Source of the DNA: Vulcanimicrobiota bacterium
GTDB lineage: Bacteria > Vulcanimicrobiota > Vulcanimicrobiia > Vulcanimicrobiales > Vulcanimicrobiaceae
NCBI GenBank assembly: GCA_003167055.1
Contig: PMUE01000269.1
Span: 1-8,147, forward strand
Direction: 5' to 3'
Length of the DNA stretch: 8,147 bases
Shown: in pieces, positions 1 to 7,110 of the stretch
Position numbering within the stretch: the first letter of the stretch is position 1
Layout of the letters: every line of letters starts with the position of its first letter
Program-made: the position numbers and the translations under genes
Notes under the pieces: generated by a model
What the model was told of the DNA's origin: nothing
Seen by the model: the letters and a program-made list of their open reading frames with translations, nothing else
Databases searched by the model: none

Positions 1-1419
1 CTTGGGCCAGATATTGAGCGGTGCGTATTCCATGACCGTGGTCGCCACGCCGTATTTCGCGGTGAACGCCGGGTCTTGTAGCTCCCTCGCGGTATAGGCA
101 TCGTGCCCGATGAAGTTGTGCTGCATGCCGAGATTGTGACCCGTCTCGTGCATGATCTCGGATAGAAAATGGTCGTAGATGAATTGTTCGGGGATAGGAT
201 CGGTGTTACGCCCGTAGCGCACCGGATCGACCACCTCGCGCCATGCGTTCGCGGCGCTGACCGCGCTGTCGGCAGAGATCAGAATCCCGGTGCGGAACTC
301 CTCGCCGGTAAGCGGATTGAAGAGCGTCTGGGAATCGGCGCCGAAACTCGGACGATACTCGGTGACCCAGCGCAGCACGTTATAGCGAATGTCGTCGGCG
401 TCGAAATTTGGATCGGCCGGCTGCGGAATCACCTGGATCGCATCGAGGATGCCGACTTTCGCGAGGATACTGTTCCAGCGAAGCACCGCGTCGGCAATCG
501 GCTTGCGGAAGCGCTCAGGGATCGTATCGCTCATCACGAAAACCATCGGATGCGTTGCCTTCGACGGTTTGGTAGGATCAGCCGGAGCGAAGTTCCAGCG
601 TACGAGATAACGCAGATAGCGGTTCGGTGCCGTATCTAGCGCCGGCGCAAAATCCAAGTAGATGTCATCGTAGATTCCGACACGGTCGTCGGCAAAGCGC
701 GGCATATACGCATCAGTCGGAAGCTGCGCGAAGTTGTAGACGACCTGCATTTGGACGCTGCGCGCGTCGGGCGCGGTGTCGGGAGCGACGTGCGGTGCGC
801 TGGTTGCCCACAGTTGCTCGACGTCGAGCACGACGTTTTCGGGAAAGGCCTTCGTCGTGCCGAAGTAGGTGCGCGACGGATCGAGATGATACGCGGTTTG
901 CGGCGTCGTGCGCAGCGAGCCGTTAATGATGTGCTCCATATCCAGCGCGTCGCTGAATAGCGGAGACGCATCGAAGACGATGTGGCCGCCGCCTTCGGCC
1001 GCAATCTTTCCGACGCCGACGACCGATTGCGGAAAGTTGCTCCGAACCGCGAGCCTGCCCGATTCGCTCCCGGGCGCAACGAACGACGTGTTCGGCCAGA
1101 CGATCGCGATACCGTCGCCGGCGCGCTCGAAACGGACGAGCATCGCCGGCAAGTGATCGGTGTTCCCCCAGACGATAAAGCTGCCGCCGATGCCGTTGCC
1201 CGGCACGATCGTCTCGAGATAGTCGGTGTCGAGCTGGCTGGTCGTGATGTCCAAATAGACGTGACCGTTCTTGTGCCAGATGCCAAAGAGCCCGTGCTGA
1301 CCGCCGCCCGAGGCGGTGAAGGCGGCGTATGGATCGGCCGGGGCATCCGCCGAGGTCGCCGCGGCGCTGCGTGCGCACAGCGCGGCGCATGCAAAAACAG
1401 TAAGAAGAAGACGCTTCAT
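1..1419 (-). CDS. Secreted zinc metalloprotease, DUF5117/DUF4953 (met-zincin) family, N-terminal part
   Basis: Reading the minus strand from ATG at 1419 gives 473 open residues to the window edge; the C-terminus is missing. Residues 1-22 look like a Sec signal peptide: MKR, then a hydrophobic stretch (LLLTVFACAAL), then an Ala-rich cleavage region. The middle resembles the DUF5118/DUF5117 region. Residues 342-351 read DDIRYNVLRW, a conserved block of this family. The zinc site HETGHNLGMQH is at 424-434 and has the metzincin form HExxHxxGxxH (ligands H424, H428, H434, catalytic E425). A VMEY at 462-465 fits the Met-turn. Family members are usually around 800 residues, so just over half is visible. 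The substrate is unknown; a periplasmic or extracellular peptidase is inferred. An in-frame ATG at 1434 (MATLVMKR) is an alternative start, but MKR at 1419 gives the more typical signal peptide. No clear ribosome binding site was seen for either. The gene is divergent from the GGDEF gene. Confidence 0.9.
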   Translation of the reverse strand, partial: MKRLLLTVFACAALCARSAAATSADAPADPYAAFTASGGGQHGLFGIWHKNGHVYLDITTSQLDTDYLETIVPGNGIGGSFIVWGNTDHLPAMLVRFERAGDGIAIVWPNTSFVAPGSESGRLAVRSNFPQSVVGVGKIAAEGGGHIVFDASPLFSDALDMEHIINGSLRTTPQTAYHLDPSRTYFGTTKAFPENVVLDVEQLWATSAPHVAPDTAPDARSVQMQVVYNFAQLPTDAYMPRFADDRVGIYDDIYLDFAPALDTAPNRYLRYLVRWNFAPADPTKPSKATHPMVFVMSDTIPERFRKPIADAVLRWNSILAKVGILDAIQVIPQPADPNFDADDIRYNVLRWVTEYRPSFGADSQTLFNPLTGEEFRTGILISADSAVSAANAWREVVDPVRYGRNTDPIPEQFIYDHFLSEIMHETGHNLGMQHNFIGHDAYTARELQDPAFTAKYGVATTVMEYAPLNIWPK

Positions 1420-1444
1420 CACGAGAGTGGCCATACCACACGCA

Positions 1445-1463
1445 TCGGAGGGAGTCCCTCTGA
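1445..1463. promoter_or_regulatory. Inverted repeat between divergent genes, possible operator
   Basis: GAGGGA-G-TCCCTC at 1448-1460 is a perfect 6+6 inverted repeat around one central base. It extends to 9-base arms (TCG/TGA) with a single G/T mismatch. It lies in the 56-base gap between the alternative metalloprotease start (1434) and the GGDEF start (1491). A one-base loop is too tight for a good RNA hairpin and no T-run follows, so a protein-binding operator is likelier than a terminator. No convincing -35/-10 pair was recognised on either strand. The site could also arise by chance; the regulator is unknown. Confidence 0.3.
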
Positions 1464-1490
1464 GCATCCGTCGAAAGGGTCGTCGCTCGC

Positions 1491-2648
1491 ATGTATCTGG
1501 ACACGCGGACGATGCTCTTTACTTTCGCGACCGGCAGCCTCATTATGGCCGTCGGCCTCTTAATCGCGAACGTGCGCGCCGCGCACATGCGTGTGATGAC
1601 GCTATGGGTCATCGCCAACTTCTCGCTGTTCGCCGGCTGGGGGCTCTACGCACTGCGCGGGACCATCCCCGCGTTCGCGAGCGTCGTCATAGCCTTCGCG
1701 TTCTTTGTCGCCGGTTATGCGCTCGAGTTTGCCGCGCTTTCGCTGTTCTGCGGACGGCGCGTGCGGCCGCGCTTGTTGATCGGGCTCGCCGTCGTATGCA
1801 TCGCGCTACATACGATCATTCATTATGCCGATCGGGGACTAACACTGTGGGGGCTGGTAGCGGCGTGGCTCATCATTGCCGGGTGGTTCGCTGCCTCGGC
1901 CTTGACGCTGGCGGTGTGGACTACTCCGCAGGAGCGCACGTCGCACCTCATGACGGCGGGATTCTTCGCTGCCGTTGCGCTTGCCGACGCGTACCGTGCG
2001 AGCTATACACTGGTCGCCGGTGATCCCACGCTTAACCTGATGAGCAACGGTCTCATGCAATCAATCGTGCTCGGGGTCAATTATGTCGGACTGTTCGGTA
2101 CCTCGCTTGGATTCATCCTGATGACCAAGGAGCGCGCCGACAACGAACTGATTCGAACGGCCTCGGTCGATGCGCTGACCGGCCTCTTCAACCGGCGCAG
2201 CTTCATGGAATCGGCGCAGCGGGAACTGCATCGCGCCGAACGCCAGCACTTGCAGACTTCGGTCTTGATGCTCGACCTCGACCACTTCAAGAACGTAAAC
2301 GATAGCTACGGTCACCCGACGGGCGATTTGGTGCTGGCCGGATTCGCCGACGTGCTCCATGCGAGTTTACGGCCCTTCGACGTGGTCGGCCGCTACGGCG
2401 GTGAGGAGTTTTGCGTGCTGCTTCCCGGCACCGGCATCGGCGAAGCCACCTCGATCGCCGAACGAATTCGTAACACTGCCAGCCAAACGCCGGTGGAGGC
2501 CCGCGCCGCAAGTATCCCGTACACGGTAAGCATCGGTGTGGTTCAGGCTCCGCCGCGCGAGATTGCGCTCGAAGACCTCGTCGACCGTGCGGACCAAGCA
2601 CTCTACCAGGCGAAGGCCGGAGGAAGAAACTGCGTGCGGGCGGTTTAA
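1491..2648 (+). CDS. Membrane-anchored diguanylate cyclase (GGDEF domain)
   Basis: This 385-residue protein makes cyclic di-GMP from two GTP. Residues 1-212 are hydrophobic and hold about six or seven membrane helices (roughly 8-27, 36-56, 62-84, 93-111, 117-142, 153-175, 187-211). They form an integral-membrane sensor that I cannot assign to a named family. A short linker leads to the GGDEF domain at about 218-385. That domain shows DALTGLFNRR (227-236), the metal/GTP-binding block LDLDHFKNVND (261-271) and an intact GGEEF active site (303-307). RPFD at 294-297 lies exactly five residues before GGEEF and matches the RxxD inhibitory site, so feedback inhibition by c-di-GMP is expected. No EAL or HD-GYP domain is present. 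The ATG has only a distant GAAAGGG (1473-1479) as a possible ribosome binding site. It is the first plus-strand gene and may be cotranscribed with the MEDS and glc genes. Confidence 0.93.
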   Translation: MYLDTRTMLFTFATGSLIMAVGLLIANVRAAHMRVMTLWVIANFSLFAGWGLYALRGTIPAFASVVIAFAFFVAGYALEFAALSLFCGRRVRPRLLIGLAVVCIALHTIIHYADRGLTLWGLVAAWLIIAGWFAASALTLAVWTTPQERTSHLMTAGFFAAVALADAYRASYTLVAGDPTLNLMSNGLMQSIVLGVNYVGLFGTSLGFILMTKERADNELIRTASVDALTGLFNRRSFMESAQRELHRAERQHLQTSVLMLDLDHFKNVNDSYGHPTGDLVLAGFADVLHASLRPFDVVGRYGGEEFCVLLPGTGIGEATSIAERIRNTASQTPVEARAASIPYTVSIGVVQAPPREIALEDLVDRADQALYQAKAGGRNCVRAV

Positions 2649-2672
2649 GCACCGGCTTCACGGGAAGAACAC

Positions 2673-2702
2673 ATGCCAAATAGCCCCAGCAATTACGCCT
2701 GA
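2673..2702 (+). other. Nine-codon reading frame in phase with the MEDS gene (leader or broken 5' end)
   Basis: ATG at 2673 follows a purine-rich GGGAAGA (2662-2668) and encodes MPNSPSNYA before TGA at 2700-2702. The frame is the same as that of the MEDS gene. After the TGA it stays open as DAQLK and then enters the assigned TTG start at 2718. It could be a tiny leader peptide, the remnant of a longer MEDS N-terminus interrupted by a nonsense change or a base-calling error, or chance. The ribosome binding site here looks better than anything in front of the TTG. Confidence 0.3.
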
Positions 2703-2717
2703 GATGCGCAGCTAAAA

Positions 2718-3311
2718 TTGCAAGAACTACCGAAGCGAACGCTCGTCCCGGGCGCATTTCGCTCGCTCGACGGTCACGCGGTCGTCCTCTACGGGAGTGA
2801 CGAACAACCGCTTGTTAAGCATGTGGCAGCGTGGCTCGGCGAACACCTAGCAAGGGAGTACCCGGTGCTGGTGGTCGGGACCCCAGCGCATCGGCGCGCG
2901 GTTGGAGCAGCCTTGCGCCGTGCCGGCATCGACACCGGCGAAGTGCGCCGCGCCGGTCTCTACACCTGTCTCGATGCGACTGCGGTCATGAATACGATGG
3001 CCGGAGACGGCGAGATATCGTGGCGCACGTTCGATCGCAACGTCGGCGAACTGGTACGCAACCTTCGGATGCGCGGTCCGCTGCGTGTCTACGGCGAGAT
3101 CGTGAACCTGATGTGGCTGAGCGGCAATCGCAAGGGCGCAATCGAGCTCGAAATGCTCTGGAATCGTCTGCGCGCGCGCGTCGATTTTGAGTTGCTATGT
3201 GGCTACGGCATCGACGCCCATGGTTCGGACTTTGCAATCGGGGCTGCGGAGGGCATCATTCGGACCCACACCTCGGTTGTGCCGTACGGCAGTGGAGATT
3301 CGTCCCACTAG
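2718..3311 (+). CDS. Stand-alone MEDS (DcmR-type sensory) domain protein
   Basis: This 197-residue soluble protein is almost entirely one MEDS domain (methanogen/methylotroph DcmR sensory domain). Family-like blocks appear in order: GHAVVLYGSDEQ (19-30); VLVVGTPAHRRAVGAALRRAG (50-70); LYTCLDATAVMNTM (81-94); RVYGEIVNLMWLSGNRKGA (123-141); LELLW-type helix and ELLCGYGID (158-166); and the terminal RTHTSVVP (182-189). MEDS domains are thought to sense small molecules or redox-type signals. They occur alone or fused to histidine kinases and DNA-binding domains. No helix-turn-helix, kinase or membrane segment is visible here, so any output must go through a partner. The first in-frame start after the TGA at 2700-2702 is TTG at 2718, which lacks an obvious ribosome binding site; an ATG at 2673 lies beyond that stop. 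It sits 69 bases after the GGDEF gene and 15 before glcD, so a role in controlling glycolate use is suggested but not shown. Confidence 0.82.
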   Translation: MQELPKRTLVPGAFRSLDGHAVVLYGSDEQPLVKHVAAWLGEHLAREYPVLVVGTPAHRRAVGAALRRAGIDTGEVRRAGLYTCLDATAVMNTMAGDGEISWRTFDRNVGELVRNLRMRGPLRVYGEIVNLMWLSGNRKGAIELEMLWNRLRARVDFELLCGYGIDAHGSDFAIGAAEGIIRTHTSVVPYGSGDSSH

Positions 3312-3314
3312 CGC

Positions 3315-3319
3315 GAAGG
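3315..3319 (+). promoter_or_regulatory. Ribosome binding site of glcD
   Basis: GAAGG lies seven bases before the ATG at 3327, in the 15-base gap after the MEDS stop codon. It supports 3327 as the glcD start. Confidence 0.6.
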
Positions 3320-3326
3320 CAGCCGA

Positions 3327-4715
3327 ATGTTTGCTGACATAGTCGGCGCCGAGAACTGCATAACTGACCCGGCCGGCCTTCGCGTCTACGAATGCGACGG
3401 GCTGACCGGAACACGGGTGCGCCCTGCCGTCGTGGTGCTTCCGGAGACGACGGATGAGGTTGCGCGCTGCATCGTGCGTGCGCGCAAACTGGGCATGGTG
3501 ATCGTGCCGCGCGGCTCAGGCACCGGGCTTTCAGGCGGAGCGCTTCCGATCGAAGGCGCGGCGGTGATCGGGACGTCACGCATGCGGGCGATCCTCGATG
3601 TGGACATCGAGAATCAGCGAATGCGCGTGCAGCCCGGCGTGATCAACCTCGATATCAGCAAACATCTTGCGCCGCTCGGTTATTACTACGCGCCCGACCC
3701 AAGTTCGCAGAGCGTCTGCTCGATCGGCGGAAACGTCGCCGAGAATTCCGGCGGCGCGCACTGTCTAAAATACGGCTTTACGATCAACCACGTGGTCGCA
3801 TTGACGATCGTCTTGGCAAGCGGTGAGGTCGTCGAAATCGGCAGCTCCGTCGCAGATCCCCTCGGGTACGATCTCACTGCGGCCGTCATCGGCAGCGAAG
3901 GACTCCTCGGCATCGTCACCGAGGTGGTGGTGCGCTTCCTGCGCAAGCCGCAGGCGACGCGCACGGTCTTTGCCACGTTCCCTTCGACCGACGAAGCCGG
4001 CGAGGCGGTCTCGCGGATCATCTCCGCCGGGATCGTGCCCGCCGCGATCGAGATGATGGACGGGCTTGCCATCGAGGCCATCGTCGCAGCCACGCACGTC
4101 GATTGGCCCTTGGACGTGGGTGCCGCACTGTTAATGGACGTCGACGGCATTTCAGCCGAGGTCGACGAAACGGCGCGCGCGGCCGTCGCGATTTTGGAAG
4201 GTGCGGGCGCGCTCGAGATTCGCAATCCGCACGACGAGAGCGAACGCGCGCTGATGTGGAAGGGCCGAAAGGGTGCATTCGCCGCTATGGGGCGCATCAG
4301 TCCGAACTACTACGTCCAGGACGGCGTGATCCCGCGTTCGGACATCGCCCGCGTACTGCGCGAGATCGCGGACCTTTCGCATCGCTCAGGCTTTCGCATC
4401 GCCAACGTCTTTCACGCCGGCGACGGCAACCTGCATCCCCTGGTGCTCTATGACGCGCGCGCGGGCGACGAATCCGAGCGCGCCGAGCACGTTGCCTCGC
4501 AGATTTTGCAGATTTGCGTGAAGTATGGCGGCTCGATAACCGGCGAGCACGGCGTCGGCGCCGACAAAGCCCGCTACATGGGCGAGATGTTCAGCGACGA
4601 TGACCTCGAGACGATGCAGTACGTGCGCTGCGCCTTCGATGCGACCCAGACGTTCAATCCAACCAAAGTCTTTCCGGCGCCGCGGCTGTGCGGCGATCGC
4701 GCGGGCGTACGGTGA
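3327..4715 (+). CDS. glcD: Glycolate oxidase, FAD-binding catalytic subunit GlcD
   Basis: This 462-residue flavoprotein is the main catalytic subunit that oxidises glycolate (often also D-lactate) to glyoxylate in the GlcDEF complex on the inner face of the cytoplasmic membrane. The N-terminal PCMH-type FAD-binding domain (about 32-215) has PRGSGTGLSGGALP (61-74), DPSSQSVCSIGGNVAENSGG (124-143) and VIGSEGLLGIVTE (187-199). The C-terminal FAD-linked oxidase domain (about 210-450) carries NVFHAGDGNLHPL (360-372), whose histidine and the later GEHGVG (406-411) are hallmarks of the 2-hydroxyacid dehydrogenase group, and it ends with FNPTKVFP (443-450). E. coli GlcD is 499 residues, so this is full length but compact at the ends. 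Neighbouring glcE and glcF favour glycolate oxidase over a single-subunit D-lactate dehydrogenase, although D-lactate activity cannot be excluded. The stop overlaps the glcE start. Confidence 0.95.
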   Translation: MFADIVGAENCITDPAGLRVYECDGLTGTRVRPAVVVLPETTDEVARCIVRARKLGMVIVPRGSGTGLSGGALPIEGAAVIGTSRMRAILDVDIENQRMRVQPGVINLDISKHLAPLGYYYAPDPSSQSVCSIGGNVAENSGGAHCLKYGFTINHVVALTIVLASGEVVEIGSSVADPLGYDLTAAVIGSEGLLGIVTEVVVRFLRKPQATRTVFATFPSTDEAGEAVSRIISAGIVPAAIEMMDGLAIEAIVAATHVDWPLDVGAALLMDVDGISAEVDETARAAVAILEGAGALEIRNPHDESERALMWKGRKGAFAAMGRISPNYYVQDGVIPRSDIARVLREIADLSHRSGFRIANVFHAGDGNLHPLVLYDARAGDESERAEHVASQILQICVKYGGSITGEHGVGADKARYMGEMFSDDDLETMQYVRCAFDATQTFNPTKVFPAPRLCGDRAGVR

Positions 4716-5851
4716 CGCACGCACCGGCTTCGCTCGATGAGGCATCGGCATTGTTGCGCGAGTTGGCTGCCAAGCAGCGAACGCTTTGTATCACCGGCGA
4801 CAGCACGCCTGGCGGCCCGGCATGCGTGCCGGTCGATGAAACCGTGTCGACGCGTGCGCTCAATGCCATCGTCGATTACGTGCCGGCGGATCAAATCGTA
4901 ACCGTGCAGGCCGGCATGACGATCGCGCGGCTGCAGGCGGCGCTGCGCGAGCAGAAACAGCGGCTGGCGCTCGATCCGCCGGGGCCGCAACGCGCAACCG
5001 TCGGCGGCAACGTCGCCACCGCAAGTTACGGCCCGCTGCGCACGCGCTATGGCACGGCGCGCGACGTGATCGTCGGGATGACGATCGTGCGTGCCGACGG
5101 AACGCTCGTGCGCGGCGGCGGGAAGGTCGTAAAAAACGTCGCCGGTTTCGACGTTCCGAAATTGATGGTTGGAACGCACGGGACGCTCGCCATGATCGGC
5201 ACGGTCACATTTCGGCTGCATCCGCTGCCGGAAGCGCAGACCGAGATCGTGTTCCCCGGTTGCGATGCCGCGGTCCTACGATCGCTGTGCACGGCGATGA
5301 CGCAAGCGCAGCTCGAACCAAGCGCGGTGTTCGCGGTTTACGACGGCAGCAGTTATGCGTTAGCGATACGCTTCGAAGGGTTTCCCGACGGCGTCACCGC
5401 GCAGCGCGCGACACTGTTGAAGCTTGCCGCGTGCGACCATGAGGACGCAACGCTTGGCAGCGAACACGAGGCGGCGCGCACAAGCGGGGCACTGCAAGTA
5501 AAAATCACCGCCGCGCCCTCGATGCTCGAAGCGCTCCACGCGAACGGTATCGTTGCGCTCCACGGCGCTTTAGCGCGTGCGCGCACCGTGGTGTACCCTT
5601 CGGTCGCGGCGGCGTTTATCAGCGGCGATTGCGAGGACGTAGCGGGCGTGCTGGGAACGCTCAACGCGGCGCGCGTATGGGCCGAGAGCGCCGGAGGTGC
5701 GCTCGTGGTGGAGGAAGCACCGGCCGGGATTCGCGCGGCTTTTAACGCTTGGGGCACGCCACCGCCCGCCTTTGGGTTGATGCGTGCGCTCAAAGAGCGT
5801 TTCGATCCGGATCGCCGTTTGAACCCCGGTGGTTTCGTTGAGAGGCTGTAG
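4712..5851 (+). CDS. glcE: Glycolate oxidase, FAD-binding subunit GlcE
   Basis: This 379-residue second flavin-binding subunit of glycolate oxidase is homologous to the FAD domain of GlcD but lacks its large C-terminal catalytic domain. GlcE-type motifs are GGNVA (98-102), PLRTRYGTARD (108-118), KVVKNVAGFDVPKL (138-151) followed by GTHGTLAMIG, and the C-terminal RFDPDRRLNPGGF (363-375). E. coli GlcE is 350 residues, so it is complete. I place the start at GTG 4712, where GTGA overlaps the glcD stop by four bases and implies translational coupling. An upstream in-frame GTG at 4688 would add eight Arg-rich residues (MRRSRGRT) unlike the family start; neither has a strong ribosome binding site. 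GlcE is needed with GlcD and GlcF for activity in E. coli. Confidence 0.93.
   Translation: MTHAPASLDEASALLRELAAKQRTLCITGDSTPGGPACVPVDETVSTRALNAIVDYVPADQIVTVQAGMTIARLQAALREQKQRLALDPPGPQRATVGGNVATASYGPLRTRYGTARDVIVGMTIVRADGTLVRGGGKVVKNVAGFDVPKLMVGTHGTLAMIGTVTFRLHPLPEAQTEIVFPGCDAAVLRSLCTAMTQAQLEPSAVFAVYDGSSYALAIRFEGFPDGVTAQRATLLKLAACDHEDATLGSEHEAARTSGALQVKITAAPSMLEALHANGIVALHGALARARTVVYPSVAAAFISGDCEDVAGVLGTLNAARVWAESAGGALVVEEAPAGIRAAFNAWGTPPPAFGLMRALKERFDPDRRLNPGGFVERL
5840..5845 (+). promoter_or_regulatory. Ribosome binding site of glcF
   Basis: GAGAGG lies eight bases before ATG 5854 and inside the last codons of glcE. It fixes the glcF start and shows that glcF has its own initiation signal as well as near-contact with glcE (2-base gap). 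Confidence 0.65.
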
Positions 5852-5853
5852 CC

Positions 5854-7110
5854 ATGAGTGAAGCGCTTGTGTCGCCGCCCGAAAAGGCGCTGATCGAGGA
5901 CTGCGTGCATTGCGGTTTTTGTCTGCCTGCCTGCCCGACGTATCGCTCGTGGGGCCTCGAGGCAGATTCACCACGTGGACGCATCGATCTGATGAAGGGC
6001 CTGGCCGAAGGCGCGATCGCGCTCGACGAATCCGTCGTTACGCACTTCGATCAGTGCCTAGGGTGCATGGCGTGTTTGACCGCGTGCCCGTCAGGCGTTC
6101 GCTACGATCTCTTGATCGAGTCGACGCGAGCGCAAATCGAGACGCAGGTCAAGCGCTCGCCGTTCGAGCGCGCGTTACGCGCGATGATCTTTGCAATCTT
6201 TCCCTATCCGCAGCGCTTGCTGCGCTTGGCGCCGCTGATGAACCTGGCAACGGCATTACGTCTGCAGCGGGTCGTGCCGGGCGGGGCATTGCTGCAGAAG
6301 ATCGACATTCGCGCTGCATCGAGGCCGCTGCCCGAATGCACGTCTGCGCAGGGCCCGGCGCGCGCGCGTGTGGGTCTCCTTGCCGGCTGCGTGCAGCGGG
6401 TGATGTTTCCGGGCGTCAACGCGGCGACGGTGCGCGTGCTCAGTGCCGAAGGCTGCGACGTGATCGTACCTGAGCGGGCCGGCTGCTGCGGCGCGCTCTC
6501 CCTGCATTCCGGCCGCGCAGCGGAAGCCAAAGCCTTCGCGCGCGCGCTGATCGTGCAGTTCGAGGATGCGCAGGTTGACGCCGTGATCGTCAATGTGGCC
6601 GGATGCGGGTCAGCGATGAAGCAGTATGCCGAGCTGTTTGCCGATGAGCCGGAGTGGGCGGCGCGAGCGCGAGCCTTTAGTGCGAAGGTTCGCGACGTCA
6701 GCGAGTTTCTCGCCGACATCGAACCACGCGCGGAGCGCAAACCGATCGAGGCGACGGTTGCGTATCACGACGCGTGCCATTTGGCGCACGCGCAACGCGT
6801 GCGACAGGAGCCGCGCGATCTGCTCTGCGGAATCCCGGGATTGAAGCTGGTCGAAATTCCCGACGGCGATCAGTGCTGCGGGAGCGCCGGCACGTACAAT
6901 TTGCTCGAGCCGGCGAGCGCTCGGGAGATCGGCCTGCGCAAAGTCGCGAATGTGCTTGCGACCGGAGCTGGTATCGTGGCCAGCGGCAATCCCGGATGCT
7001 CGATGCAGATGCAGGCGCTCCTGCGCGAGCGCGGAGCAAATGTACAGATTGTTCATCCAATCGAACTCGTGGATGCAGCGATCAATGGGCGTCGAATAGG
7101 ACAGCCATGA
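5854..7110 (+). CDS. glcF: Glycolate oxidase, iron-sulfur subunit GlcF
   Basis: This 418-residue electron-transfer subunit takes electrons from the GlcD/GlcE flavins and passes them towards the quinone pool. Two ferredoxin-like 4Fe-4S motifs lie at the N-terminus: C17-x2-C20-x2-C23-x3-C27-P and C68-x2-C71-x2-C74-x3-C78-P. Two cysteine-rich CCG domains follow. The first runs from LLAGC (C179) to AGCCG (C211, C212) with C251; the second has YHDACH (C308), QCCGSAG (C341, C342) and NPGC (C382). This two-cluster, two-CCG layout is that of GlcF and related heterodisulfide reductase-like subunits. E. coli GlcF is 407 residues, so the length fits. All eight cluster cysteines are present, so the subunit should be functional. 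No membrane helix stands out apart from a mildly hydrophobic stretch around 107-128. Its TGA overlaps the next gene's ATG. Confidence 0.95.
   Translation: MSEALVSPPEKALIEDCVHCGFCLPACPTYRSWGLEADSPRGRIDLMKGLAEGAIALDESVVTHFDQCLGCMACLTACPSGVRYDLLIESTRAQIETQVKRSPFERALRAMIFAIFPYPQRLLRLAPLMNLATALRLQRVVPGGALLQKIDIRAASRPLPECTSAQGPARARVGLLAGCVQRVMFPGVNAATVRVLSAEGCDVIVPERAGCCGALSLHSGRAAEAKAFARALIVQFEDAQVDAVIVNVAGCGSAMKQYAELFADEPEWAARARAFSAKVRDVSEFLADIEPRAERKPIEATVAYHDACHLAHAQRVRQEPRDLLCGIPGLKLVEIPDGDQCCGSAGTYNLLEPASAREIGLRKVANVLATGAGIVASGNPGCSMQMQALLRERGANVQIVHPIELVDAAINGRRIGQP
7098..7101 (+). promoter_or_regulatory. Ribosome binding site of the small exported-protein gene
   Basis: AGGA lies five bases before ATG 7107, inside the end of glcF. 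Together with the ATGA stop-start overlap it decides the start of the downstream gene and suggests coupled translation with glcF. Confidence 0.5.

Noticed and set aside
169..639. Plus-strand frame of 156 residues antisense to the metalloprotease
   Set aside because: It mirrors the strongly supported minus-strand protease frame, including the DDIRYNVLRW block, and has no recognisable motif.
636..1394. Long minus-strand frame of 252 residues beginning MHAPRCAHAAPRR
   Set aside because: It overlaps the metalloprotease on the same strand in another frame and is a low-complexity Arg/Ser/Thr-rich translation typical of GC-rich shadow frames. The metalloprotease frame has the real motifs.
1381..1419. 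Lipoprotein signal for the metalloprotease (cysteines in its leader)
   Set aside because: The cysteines lie inside the hydrophobic core as FAC and ALC without a proper lipobox, so a Sec signal peptide is more likely.
982..1563. Plus-strand frame of 193 residues antisense to the metalloprotease start
   Set aside because: It crosses the divergent intergenic region and the start of the GGDEF gene and shows no domain or ribosome binding site. It is best explained as a codon-bias shadow.
3686..4297. Minus-strand frame of 203 residues within glcD
   Set aside because: Its Ser/Thr/Ala-rich composition is the complement of glcD codons. GlcD is unmistakable on the other strand.
4688..4711. Upstream GTG start for glcE adding eight residues
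   Set aside because: The added MRRSRGRT is Arg-rich and is the overlap with the glcD end. The GTGA junction at 4712 is the simpler start, though the longer form is not excluded.
6774..7106. Upstream extension of the small exported-protein frame into glcF
   Set aside because: The 111 extra residues are an Arg-rich shadow of glcF. They would bury the hydrophobic leader and ignore the ATGA coupling.
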